Shown here piece after piece: positions 41,685 to 52,645 of a DNA stretch of 64,000 nt; position 1 is the first letter of the stretch, and the number at the start of each line of letters is the position of its first letter. Source of the DNA: Gracilaria gracilis (lineage: Eukaryota > Rhodophyta > Florideophyceae > Gracilariales > Gracilariaceae); contig JARGSG010000057.1 of NCBI GenBank assembly GCA_030374805.1, forward strand, positions 1 through 64,000. Reading direction: 5' to 3'. The translations under genes were made by a program, and so were the position numbers. Below the pieces are notes generated by a model that was not told where the DNA came from, ran no database searches, and saw nothing but the letters and a program-made list of their open reading frames with translations.

Positions 41685-44600
41685 GTTTGAACCGCGCGGC
41701 GGTGGGCTCTGTAGGCGTCTTTTGGTCCAATGAAGTACTTTGCTCATCATTCAGAACGCTTGGAGGCTTACTCGTTAGCGCAACGTCGAAGGTTGCGGTA
41801 CCGAGAGATCGATGGACCCGTAGGTTGTAGCCGTACGTAAGATGTTGTACATACGTGCGGGAAGTGTTCTGATGATCTGTGACGTAATTTCGCAGTCTCT
41901 TCACAAGCGTTTTATTGAACTGTTTGGCATAAGCACTCGTCTGAGAATGGTAGGTAGTTGTCATTACATTTTGGGTTCCCAACGCGGAACATACAGTTTC
42001 GAAGAACTTGGAGACGAATTGAGGTCCGTTACGGGTTGGCAGATAGTTGGGGATTCAGTACGGGGAACCCCAGTGCTCCAAGAAGGCCTTTGCCACAGCG
42101 GGAGCTGTAGTTGACCGCATAGAGATGGAACGGGCTACCTTGCTAGAGCGATCGGTTATAACCAGTATGTACTGGTAACCGTTTACGGACTTCGTGAATG
42201 GACCGAAGATGTGCATCGCAACAAATTCCAGCGGGCGGCGGAAGGGAATAGCTTCAATAGCTTCGCTACTTCGAGCGAGTTCCTTCCGTCGCTAGGCATG
42301 TGCGACAGTCCGGTACGGTCTGAAATATGCCATTGGACATATACGGCCAGTAATACGCCATTGGACATATGCGGCCAGTAATAGTCTCGACGGAGACTTT
42401 TATGCGTCCGAGAAGAGCCTGGATGGCTGACCAAACAAAGGTAATGTGTCAAATATAGAACTCGTGCCTGCATTGATGCAGGTATGATCTTCTAGATGGC
42501 ATCATTTAGTAGGGCTTTGCGCACTTTGAGTCCGTTTCTGTCAATGTCGAAAAAAAGTGACAAAGTTTCCGATGTCTTTCTCTACGGATTTGCAGAAAGA
42601 ATCATCTCCTTGACCCCGCATCAGCTTTTACGCTCTTCGAACGTGACCGTAACGACACTGGTTGCCCCCGAGGTGACGAGAAGCACCTCGTGGATGCCAG
42701 CAGAGTACCGTTCGGGCGTTGGCAAGTCGACGCAGACGTCACTGTATTCATCACCGTCAACGGTGATGTTGGTGATGAAGTAGTCATCGTCCGTACCGTC
42801 ATTCACTAGCAAACAGGGGACCTCATCGTCCAATAGGGTATCGTCCTCGCTATCCGTCTGGATCCCAGAAAGGCACCGGCCGCTTATTGTTTGATACCCG
42901 GACGGTGGGCGACAAACAATTCATACTCCATTAGGCGTAACCGCCTCCTGGCCATTTGTCCTAATGGCTCCGCAAGGTTCATTATCCCCCTCAAGGAGTG
43001 GTGCCTCGTTCAGAGCGCGAACCTCTGACCTTCCAGGTACGGACGAAGGAGCAGTATGATCCAAACGACCGCAAGGCATTGCGGTTCGGTAGTAGAGTAT
43101 TGCCTTTCGGTCTTGGATAGAGTTTGGCTCCACTAACCGATTGGTAATACGCCTCCATCCGATCGCTTCTGCCACTAAGCGCACTTTATCTGTCAGTCAC
43201 ATGTATCCGTGTCAAAACGCACCGGTACCCTTGACAGGGAATGGCCAAAATGGGCGGACGTATCAGTCTCTGACGTAATTCGTCAAAGGCTTCGTATTCC
43301 ATATCGATCAATGTCTCGAACTTTGTGGGTTGCTCATTTCCAACTTTCGGTTCAATAGAGTTGCAATTCGGGCGAAGTCTGGGACAAACCGGCGGAAAAC
43401 GTTACAAAATCTCGAGAAAGAGTGGAGTTCCGTTTGTTCGTAGGTGGTTTAGCCTGGTTGATAGCATTCAGTATCTTGACATACCCCTGAAACTTTCTCG
43501 CTCTGATGACGTGGTCTTGATAGTAAACCGTACCACTGGAAAAGTAGCACTCGTCCAGTCGGAGAGTAACACCAGCTGAACGGAGCATATGCAGTATGGT
43601 CCGCATATGGTCATAATGCTCTTCAACCGTCTGGGAATTGATGATTACGTCATCAAGATACACCAGTGCGTACTGCCATTTCACCCGTGAAAGGATTATA
43701 TCGAGAGCACGCTGGAAAGTAGCCTGTGCCTTCTTGAGTCCGAAAGGCATTCTAAGATAACAGTACAGTCCTACATGTGACGTGAACGTCTTTTTGTCCC
43801 GGTAGGCTTCATTCATTTGGGTCTGCCAATAACCACTGTTGGTGTCCAAAATGGAGAAGAATTTTTGCATCTCCTAGGGAGTCGATGCACTCGTCCATTT
43901 GGGGTAGCAGGTATGTCTCCCGTACGGTCGTAGCGTTCAACCGGGAATGGTCACCGCAGAAGCCAAGGATTCCGTCTTTTTTTGCGCAAATAAGACCAGA
44001 CTGGCCTACTCTGCCGATGACGCTTGTATGACATCATCAGCGAGCTGTGTAGTCACCTCCTTGCATTCAAGTTCTCTCCGAGCGGTTCGGGCACAGCACG
44101 GCATCTGGAATATAAACTTAGTTCCTGGTTCTAGTTCGATACGGTGTTTTGCTGCCGCATTAGTTCCGATATGGCCATCCCTCGTCTTCGCAAACGGTCG
44201 AAGTAGATCAATGACTTTATCCCGTTCGAAAACATACTCAAAGCTGATCTGTACCTGGCTCGGCCAATTGTTTTCATCTTTCCGTACGGTTTCTTGCTCC
44301 TGTTTGGTATCCTTTTCTTCTCGTTCGGAATTACTGTCCGAAATCTGAATGTGCACCCCCTCTTTAGATTCTTCGCTCCATGACGATGGTTGCGGAGTTA
44401 TGAGCGCTACAGCAGATGAAAGGGCAAGTCCGATAACGTTGTTCTTTGGTAGTCGAACCGGGTGGTCAGAAAAGTTTGATACGCTAACAAAAAAGGGTAC
44501 GTCCAGTCGGAGCCCCATGCCCCCACCCGTAAGGAGTGTGAGTTCAAGGGTCGATCCCGTGCAGTGATGAAACTGTAAAAAGACCAAGCCGAACGTTTTG

Positions 44601-47600
44601 GTGGTTACCAAGACGCTCGTTTCCGACATTGGAGTAGAACAGCCGGACTGCCAACTTGTATCTTATTAGATGGAATTTCCCGGTCGTGTTTTGGTTCCAG
44701 CGCGGAAGGTGCAATTGTTCCGTAGGTGGGAGACTGTATAGACAACGGTTTGGATTCTCGTAGAAGTATTGTCGCTTTCGGTGGTACTATTGCCAAAACG
44801 TATTTTTCAATAAAATAAGTACCAAGTAGTACCCTGATGAGGAGGTCAGAAACCACCAAAAACTTTACTCGTACGTTGAGGTACTCGAGTCGGACAATAA
44901 GAGGAAGAAATCCCACGAAATCCGTGCGGTTCTTTGACCCGTCCCTGATTCGGGATCTTACGTCCAGTCAGAGTTTTGACCGTCATTTCGGAGGGAGATG
45001 GCGTTCGTGAACTAGACAAGGTTCGGCTCCGGTGTCAAGAACTTCCGCAAACAGATACATGAATGTCTTGTTGAGGGCAACTGACGAGTGCATCTTGTAG
45101 TTTGCACTAGAAAAGAGGACCATCTTGGCTTCTATATCTGTATCGGTCAGGTCACATGTCAGCAGAGCGGGCTCCCCTCCGTTGGATTCCATTCGGTCTG
45201 TCTTTGACAGGACGATATTAGGCCTCTGTGGAGGAGGAAGTGCCTCTACGCTTCCTCTCGGTCATTTTTCTGGTCAGGGGCAAGACCTTCGACCAGCATA
45301 GCGGCCTGTGTTGGTCATGGTGACTACGTCTGGCGAGAGTGCCTGCCTTGGAATTATCCGGCGTGGTCCCTCGTGGTACCAACTTTCTGGGCCGTCAAAA
45401 CGCTACTTTAATAGCCTTCTTTACGACGCTGCTGATAATTTGCTTCTCGTATTGCCAGGAGATTCTCCTTCAGGTCTGGCGGGAGCAACTGACAAAAGTT
45501 TGGCCCCCATGAAAGGCAAGTCCAGCACGGTGTAACTCGTGCCTGCCCCTTGTGTTATTGCACCTGGGAGGTGGCAGGGCTGTGGTGAGACCAAACAAAC
45601 TAAGCACGAGTTGAAGCCGAGGGCGTGGGGGGAGGCGAGAGCGTAGAAGACGCACGGGACACTGCGAGGACATGTTACTCGTCTTTTTCCGATACAGGAT
45701 AGATCGACTTTGACTAGATATCGATACTGTGAACCTTCCGAGCAGTACGAGAGGACTCTCTCCATGTGTTTGGTTTTTGGGTATCGACCCGAACACATTG
45801 TCGACCTGAGGCACGATGAGTGTCTCCGCATGATTCTGCGTAACGTGCAAGTGCATCTTATCCCATATTGGATGTGAGGTAAGGTGATTCCTCACCCTTT
45901 GACAGTATGGTGGCAAGGAGACCTTCAACGAAGATCTTCTTCAAGTTCCGATTGGTAAAGACAGTTTCGCAATGGAGGTCTTTCGTCCAGGGGTTCTGGG
46001 AGTATTCCATTTTGGACATGTCTTACGCTTAGCAATAGAGAGTGATCTCTGTGGCCGCATCGGCAATGGTCTCACCCTTTGCGTCAGTGGTCAACAGGAA
46101 GTTGACTACCACTTTGTACGTGTAGAAAGACTCATTTCGAGTACAGTCGACAGCGCCAGACTCACCTTAGAGCCGAGACTGAACCCGTGCATTCGCCGTC
46201 CTGGTCAGGTATAATTGGAAACACCAGAGAGCTGCCCTCTCAGCGAGTCTTTTATAATTGCAAGCGCTTTTATACCTCCCCAAGAAATTGAGAAACGATA
46301 TCGAATCTGTCCCGGAAAAAGAATGGCTCTTCATCTGTATATTCAATTTCTTTTGGTAGCGCGCAGTCTTGCGCGCTACCCGCGAATTGTACGTTTGGCT
46401 CATTCTCAGCAACCTGTACGTACATTAGTCCACCACTTTGGAGAACTTCTCGTTCAAGGCTATGATGCGTTTCAGCATCAAGCTGTCCGAACGTGAACGA
46501 TACGGACCGGACTTTACTCTCCCTCAAGCGCTGCGGGAGGGTCGGTCGACTTCCAAATTCGTGCGGTTGTCATCCGGCGATAGCTCCAAAAAGTTCGAGT
46601 GCATTCCGGCTGATCGTCGCGATCCTTGGAGTTGGCGACTCTTCCGTTTACGGAGTGCTTCATCCGAATCGGAACTTTCTTTCCGTCTACCGCCTCTGTG
46701 GCGGCGATTCCTCCTGTCGTTGGAGGAATCTGCTGAGCTTCTGTCCGGATCGTCTTGCGGGTTGACTGGCGGGAGGCACACTCCGGTCGGACCCCTTGTC
46801 GAGCCCTTCTTCAGTTCCGCTCGGTGTCTCCTCTCACCGCTAATGGGTGGATTATCCGTACGTTCAAAAAAATATTTGGGCGGGCCGTGCAGCCAGTGCA
46901 CTGTTCAGGGCCGACGTTTCAGGTTCCAAACGGTCTTCATTCAAGAAACTCCTGACCATATCGTGTATGATCGGTGGAATATCCTGGTGCAGAAGCGCCG
47001 GGATTTGGTTCTTGAGGTACGTCTCCATGGCCATGGAGACGTGGGCCTCAATTTCCGTTTGGGGACTCTACGGGGCGTAGGGAGCGATCGCTGCCCAGAG
47101 TTCTCGTGCGGTAGTCCATTCGATAAAGAGTGGCGGCGCGGGACCAGCTTTGCCCGGCGGCGTCTTTCCTGTTCCGGGAAAGGGGGAGATAACAGCTATC
47201 TCCTCCTTGTTCTGTGTGGACTTAGACCTTTTACAAGCGGAACCGTCTTGGGAAATCCATTTGGGCTCATCGGGAGGCGTGACGCAGACCGTCGCGTTAC
47301 TTTGGGTGTTCTGGATGCCAACCGAAGCGGCATCCAAAACGGCGCGCCTATAGGGACTTTGCGCTGTTTTTTCCGACCAAAGACCCTTCACCTATTCCTT
47401 CGTGTGGACGGTGACTCATACTGTACGTATAGTTTCCACAATCGGTGCTGCCACTCCGTACGGTCCCGAACTCCACTTCTAGGTCGGGAGACCCAGGTGG
47501 TATAATTCGCAGAAGTGGGGGAGTCCAAAGCGGTCTTGAGACGGGAGCGGCGGCGGCGTACATTCGTGTCACTGTAATGAATCCGAACGGGGAGAAGGGG

Positions 47601-48039
47601 TGGAAGCACCTGGTGGTCGAGGAGAGAGTAGACCATTGATATCACCAGGCACTTACAGAAACGTGCAAAAAGGGTACAAATGGTCTGATAAACCAAATAA
47701 AGAAGTAGCTTTGTGGTCTTTTGGAACGCAAGTTGACAAGGAAGACGTTCGGCAGAAGATGCTTGTTGTTTACGACTGAGACCTCGGGAGATCCGAGCTA
47801 CAACTAAATTTTGGGGGTCAGGAGCCCCATACTAACTGCTGTACGATCGGTCTAATTTGCATTGTCACTTCCCGACCTGCACACGTGTCCAACTGGTACG
47901 TTGTGCCAATTCGTTTGGCACTCGATCAGCGAATCATACATGTGGCGCTGCCACTGCACCGGACCACCGTCTACTACCTCTTTGTACGTGAACAGCCACT
48001 CTAATAAGCTGCGCACTAACTGGGGCCCACTATACTACA
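41685..48039 (-). mobile_element. Ty3/gypsy LTR retroelement fossil, family A copy 2 (old, decayed)
   Basis: Collinear with 925-7273 and on the same strand: LTR/leader (48,039-47,700), gag (about 47.7-45.2 kb), protease region, RT (about 43.9-43.3 kb, with YLDDV), RNase H remnants and integrase (about 42.5-41.7 kb). It is broken in tens of places. The downstream LTR and the last part of the element are absent. Compared with copy 1, it shows divergence on the order of 15% by eye, so it is much older. Confidence 0.9.
47800..48039 (-). repeat. upstream LTR region of family A copy 2
   Basis: Matches 7030-7273 and ends at the same TGTAGTATAGTGGGC outer edge. Confidence 0.65.
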
Positions 48040-49212
48040 CCCAATGCCACCGACTGCCGTTCACTTGATCATTATGAACTCCCTTGTCCGCGCCATTCTG
48101 AAAAGCTTCACAATTCTGAACATCCACCCAGTCCCAACGTACTGCCCACCGCTGCTATCCGCCATCGCCGTTACGCAATTGCAGTGCGCGCGAAAGCGAG
48201 CCAGAGCGCTGCCGCGCTGCGCCCTGCCCTATCACGCGTTCCAGAAATCCGAACGATTGCAGTGGCCTATCGTCACGTTAGGCGCCACGCCCACGCCCGC
48301 TGTCGCCATCCACAACCCACCGATTTATTGTCATTACGCGCCAAGTGCCACTGCCTCGCTTCAGCTGCTGCCCGTCTGGCGCGTGAGTGGGCAAAGCAAG
48401 AATGTATTCAGTAAAAGTAAGCAAATTCAGTTATTGTGTCAAATATAACTGGCACTGGTATTGGACCTTGAAAGAGTTGTAAATTTGGAATGCGATAGAA
48501 GACGGAGAGGTAGTAGAGGTGATGCGGAGAAAGGTAACACCACTCAGTAGGCGTCGCACATAATGAGGGGGTTACTTTGGCAGAGCCACATACACCTCCA
48601 ACAACCCAATATCAACGTGGATTTCATCGATAATCAAACTAGCCAGGAGTCCTTCGAAAGCATTGATACGAGAGGTTGGTGAGGGCTGGGAAGACGGAAA
48701 AAATTGTCATCCTCTCTCTTCTGTATTGAACCTTCTATCGGATCATCTGAAGCTTCGACTGCTTCATATTTGATCAGCATAGATCTAAGGCATAGAGTGT
48801 TTGACAGGTCGGTTTCATCATCCGTCACGACGCGAACTTGAGTGGTGGACTCTGTTATCTTAAAGTAGTGTTGTTTGATGTGAGCCGGCAAAGGTAGGCG
48901 GAGAGTGGGGGGAAAGAAAAGCATTTGGACATCATCGAAATCTAGAAAGAACGCCCTAGTGCATGTCAGTCCAGATGAAATGCTTTGATGGAACAAGGGT
49001 TTTGTGGTTATTTGGGAGTTGCATCATGATGCTAAGGTTATACTATACATAAATGAAGAGTTGGCAGTTAGGTAGAAGTCTATATAAACCCTCATGTTGA
49101 AGCGTTACCGGCAACTACAGTCGAATCAGACCACTTTCCCTGGACGAACCTCCTCCCAACTTCAGTCAAACCTTCTTTCTCCCCCTTCATCGTCATTTGT
49201 CTTCTCTCTTAG
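48040..49212. other. spacer with a possible promoter and a weak ORF
   Basis: Contains the possible minus-strand frame 48,634-48,996 and a TATATAAA at 49,081-49,088 pointing into the TRIM element. A pyrimidine-rich TTTGTCTTCTCTCTTAG at 49,196-49,212 looks like a splice acceptor interrupted by the TRIM insertion, which would place that insertion in the leader of an unrecognised plus-strand gene. Confidence 0.35.
48634..48996 (-). CDS. possible 120-residue protein
   Basis: Frame beginning MFHQSISSGLTCTRAFFLDF with mixed hydrophobic and acidic composition (KYEAVEASDDPIEGS). It has no motif that I recognise, and no promoter signal is clear on this strand. Coding status is uncertain. Confidence 0.25.
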   Translation of the reverse strand: MFHQSISSGLTCTRAFFLDFDDVQMLFFPPTLRLPLPAHIKQHYFKITESTTQVRVVTDDETDLSNTLCLRSMLIKYEAVEASDDPIEGSIQKREDDNFFRLPSPHQPLVSMLSKDSWLV

Positions 49213-49415
49213 TGTAATAAAAACGCACTTGTAGGACTACGGAGAGTCGTCGCAGACAGTCTACAAGCTACTTCAAGCTCTGTGTTAGTTATTGAATAGA
49301 CATAGACATTCTAGACGTAGTCGTTACAGCTGTAGATAGCAGTATAAAACGTGATGAAGGCTGCTCTCTTCCTCTGAGAGTCAGCCAGACCTTCATCATC
49401 ACCTTCAGTGTTACA
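49213..49415 (+). repeat. 5' LTR of the TRIM
   Basis: 203 bases, starts TGTAATAAAAACGC and ends CAGTGTTACA. About 97% identical to 50,162-50,364. Confidence 0.9.
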
Positions 49416-50161
49416 TTTGGTAGCATCTTCCTCCGATCGCCGACCGCCGGGATGCCTCTTTTCCGCTCTGTGTGTCACATCGCACCGCGCACAGCAGCCA
49501 TTCTCGCATAGTCCATATGGCTTTACGCTCGCACCTATGCTCCATTCCGACACAATCGTCTTTGAATCATCTGTATACGCATTAGCAAGTGGCAGCGTCG
49601 TGATATGACCTCTACCAGCCGCTTTTTGCTCGCTTCAGTCGTTCCAGGAAGCCCTTTACTGCCGCACCGTTTTGATGTACAACAGAATGGAGGCCGGTGG
49701 TTTCCAGTAATCTTTGTGCACGAAGGTTCGATGTCTTATCATGCAGTATGGGATGCATGGTATCTTGTTCTGGTCTCAGTCTGAGCTTCACTGTTCGGAC
49801 TTAAAACTACTCACTTTGCTTCTCTTGGGCTACTACGTTATGAATTTTCCAGTCCTATCTACGCTGGTCTACGGTATACTCGAATGATGATTCTCATTGT
49901 GATCTGTCACATCTGTCGGTCACGCACCGCCTCCGTCCGCCTCGCCAACGACGGTGTCGCCTTTGTTGACCCTCAAGAACAACTCAGTGACAAACCCACC
50001 CTCTCGACGTGGTACTGCGATTGCAAGCAGTATAAACAACACGGCTCCATGAAAACCCACCCTCTCGACGTGGTACTGCGACTGCAAGCAGTATAAACAA
50101 ACGCTTTGGCAAATAACCACCATGTTCAACGAGGACGCTGAACTTTCAAAAGCGGGGTGAG

Positions 50162-50364
50162 TGTAATACAAACGCACTTTTAGGACTACGGAGAGTCGTC
50201 GCAGACAGTCTACAAGCTACTTCAAGCTCTGTGTTAGTTATTGAATAGACATAGACATTCTAGACGTAGTCATTACAGCTGTAGATAGCAGTATAAAATT
50301 TGATGGAGGCTGCTCTCTTCCTCTGAGAGTCAGCCAGACCTTCATCATCACCTTCAGTGTTACA
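50162..50364 (+). repeat. 3' LTR of the TRIM
   Basis: 203 bases, starts TGTAATACAAACGC and ends CAGTGTTACA, followed by the CTTAG duplication. Confidence 0.9.
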
Positions 50365-50464
50365 CTTAGCAACCTAAAGTGCAACGCCGTCTTGGGGGAT
50401 TTTCTGGTACTTGCTTGTTTTTTCGACTTGTCGGCAAGGGCAGTATATGACTACATACGTTGAC

Positions 50465-51125
50465 CCCTATTGTGGACTAGGCACGTCGGACACGATGATT
50501 CAGGAATGTTGGCGCAGCATTGTTGGTACTTTCTACTTTATTTAATGTATTTTAGATACATATGATACTTTAGCCGTACAGTTCGGGAGGTTGTTATTCA
50601 CTATATAGTGCCAGGGCGCCGAGGCCCTTCACCTCAGTATATCTACCGAAGCAGAGTTGGCTCTAGACTTCTTCGCCTTCGTCCTTACTCTAATTCTGCT
50701 TGGAGGGATATGCCGTTGCTAACGGGCTGTCTATCTCCCTGCGTCAACTCAATTAACTCACTGCTGGGAGTAGTCACCAAATATTGTCGTGTTTGACCTT
50801 GGATAAGGTGTTCCCCAGCTTCGCCGTTTTCTTTTGTCACTCTCGTAACTCCCCTGTCTTTTTGCTTTCCTTTTCGGTTGCGTTCTGCGAGCCACGGCTT
50901 GTGCTGACACCACATCACACTCGCCACACTGTGAAAAATTCGCCTCCTTGGAGGATAACAAACGAACGCCGCTCACGCGGGTTACCTTCTTGTCTCACCT
51001 TCCTACGCTGTTCGTGAAGGGGTGACTAAGGTCTTACACCTGACTTAGTCGCGTCATGCCTGGAAGGGCTCTACTGCTGGGTTTGCCTGATGGAAGGAAG
51101 ATCCTTACATCTTCTAGTTTTTCCC
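50465..51125 (+). repeat. dispersed repeat R5, copy 2
   Basis: Diverged partner of 25,919-26,545, with the same order of short matches over about 650 bases. It starts about 100 bases right of the TRIM. No telomere repeats occur at this copy. A small further match may exist near 56,570-56,640. Confidence 0.45.
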
Positions 51126-52192
51126 CGCTTGCGAGCATTGCAATACATTGTTTGGGTTGGAAAGGTTTCAATATTATCCGAAACAGAAATACCCTCACTT
51201 AATTATTAGTAAATAAACGTAAACGCGCATCATAGAGCTCTTGTTCTGTTCGATGGAGACTGATGCAATATAAAATTCTTACGAAGTCAGCTTGATGCTT
51301 GGTTTGCCTTTTTGGCGGTGTACAGCCTTCATAATTGTAGATTTGTGGCTCAGAGTAAATATGTTGTGCTATCCGTTTTGTATTTAGAAACAACTTTTGT
51401 TTCGAGTGACAGCTAGTAATTTCATCATTTTGAGATCTATAGAGCTCAATTCCCAAGAGTAGCTCCATTCCAAAATATTCCTCTTCTAAAACAGAGACTA
51501 CTCAAATATGTTTTTACGTACTATGAAAGAGTTCTCACAGCCCAAATATGCAGATTTATAGAGCCCTAGTTTTCAGTGAGAATGCTTCGGAGGGTTTCTT
51601 AATCCTAAACGTTTGTTTCCACTAAAATGAAGCGCAATTAGAGATCCTGGACACGCAGTAATACTCAGTAAACAAATTTTAACGAAGCCAAGTGAGATAT
51701 TTTCATCATTCACCAACAACCTCCTAACATTTCTGAGTCTTTCACAACCAGGAAGGTCTGAAATCCAGGTTCCTATTCCGTCAATCCGGTCAAACTAAAT
51801 TGAAAAGGGAAAGAAAATGGTAAGAAGGACTTTTAAGTAAGGAGCCCAGTTTGTGGTAAAAACCCCTGCGAAGGGAAAGGAATCCAAAAGAAGTTCTGGA
51901 CCTTTCTCTACAGAGGGTAGCACAGAAGGCATAATCACCTGTGGTGGATGCGTGAGAGGGGTGTGACACCCGAAATTACCGTCTATACGGTCGATCGTGT
52001 GGAAGAACTAAGACGTCTGTGAGATAGAGACGGGGAGAACAACAGGGGCGTTACAAAGGCCACAACTATGGGAGAGCCTCGAGAAATTTGTGCAGTAGCA
52101 TGAGAGGGAGCGAGACCCGTGGCGAGTAACACGGTATCACCGGTAAGCGTTTGGACGCCACCTGTACTTTCAGGCTAGAAAAGAAAAGAGAC
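51126..52192. other. gene-poor region
   Basis: No supported gene. The right half (51.8-52.15 kb) is purine-rich on the plus strand. No repeat or RNA gene recognised. Confidence 0.4.
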
Positions 52193-52645
52193 ATGACAAA
52201 CACGCACAACCTTTTTATGAACGCAGTAAAGCGGCTGGACCAATATGGATCTACAATTGCCGCATGGAAGAAAACGGGGCGGGTCTTAATAAGTCTTCTT
52301 ACACTTGTCCTCGACGCAAATTCCATAAATTACCATGCACTTCCAAACGCAATCACGACCCACGATGAGGCCTTAGTTGAGGTTGGTTTCATGAAGCGCC
52401 GAAACGTTCTCCAGCTTGTGGCTGACCACGCAGAATACCTGCAGAAGCGAGCTTCGCTATCCGCTATTGTTGCAAAAAGCAACAAAGATAAGTGCAATGA
52501 TCCAAGGAATACAGTGGCAGATGCCATTCATATATTGTTAGCTACCGAGAATAAGAAAAGGTTTTGGCGTCTGCTAGGCAACAAGCTCGAAAGGGACAGA
52601 GGTGAGTACACGAGTTACTCTGGTTCCCCTAAAAGAAATTTGTAG
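52193..52645 (+). CDS. possible helical protein, perhaps a first exon
   Basis: 150 residues from the ATG at 52,193, largely predicted alpha-helical (AVKRLDQYGSTIAAWKKTG, VLQLVADHAEYLQKRASL, DAIHILLATENKKRFWRLLG). No family recognised. A good donor site GTGAGT lies at 52,602, right after the helical part, so the last dozen residues may be intron and the true gene may continue; no TACTAAC-type acceptor was found nearby. An upstream in-frame ATG at 52,151 would add 14 residues. Confidence 0.35.
   Translation: MTNTHNLFMNAVKRLDQYGSTIAAWKKTGRVLISLLTLVLDANSINYHALPNAITTHDEALVEVGFMKRRNVLQLVADHAEYLQKRASLSAIVAKSNKDKCNDPRNTVADAIHILLATENKKRFWRLLGNKLERDRGEYTSYSGSPKRNL

Larger units (their letters stand above)
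49213..50364 (+). mobile_element. TRIM-type miniature LTR element with intact ends and target duplication
   Basis: 1,152 bases with two 203-base direct LTRs, each TGTAAT...TGTTACA. Perfect 5-base target duplications CTTAG flank it (49,208-49,212 and 50,365-50,369). A TTTGGTAGC follows the 5' LTR as a candidate primer site, and AAAAGCGGGGTGAG precedes the 3' LTR as a polypurine tract. The LTRs differ at 6 of 203 positions, so the insertion is young. There is no coding inside, so it depended on another element. The interior holds a 48-base direct duplication (49,992-50,039 and 50,053-50,100). The element looks whole at its ends. Confidence 0.9.

Noticed and set aside
41458-41733. 91-codon plus-strand frame and the opposite 87-codon frame
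   Set aside because: They straddle the edge of the decayed Ty3 copy and have no motif.
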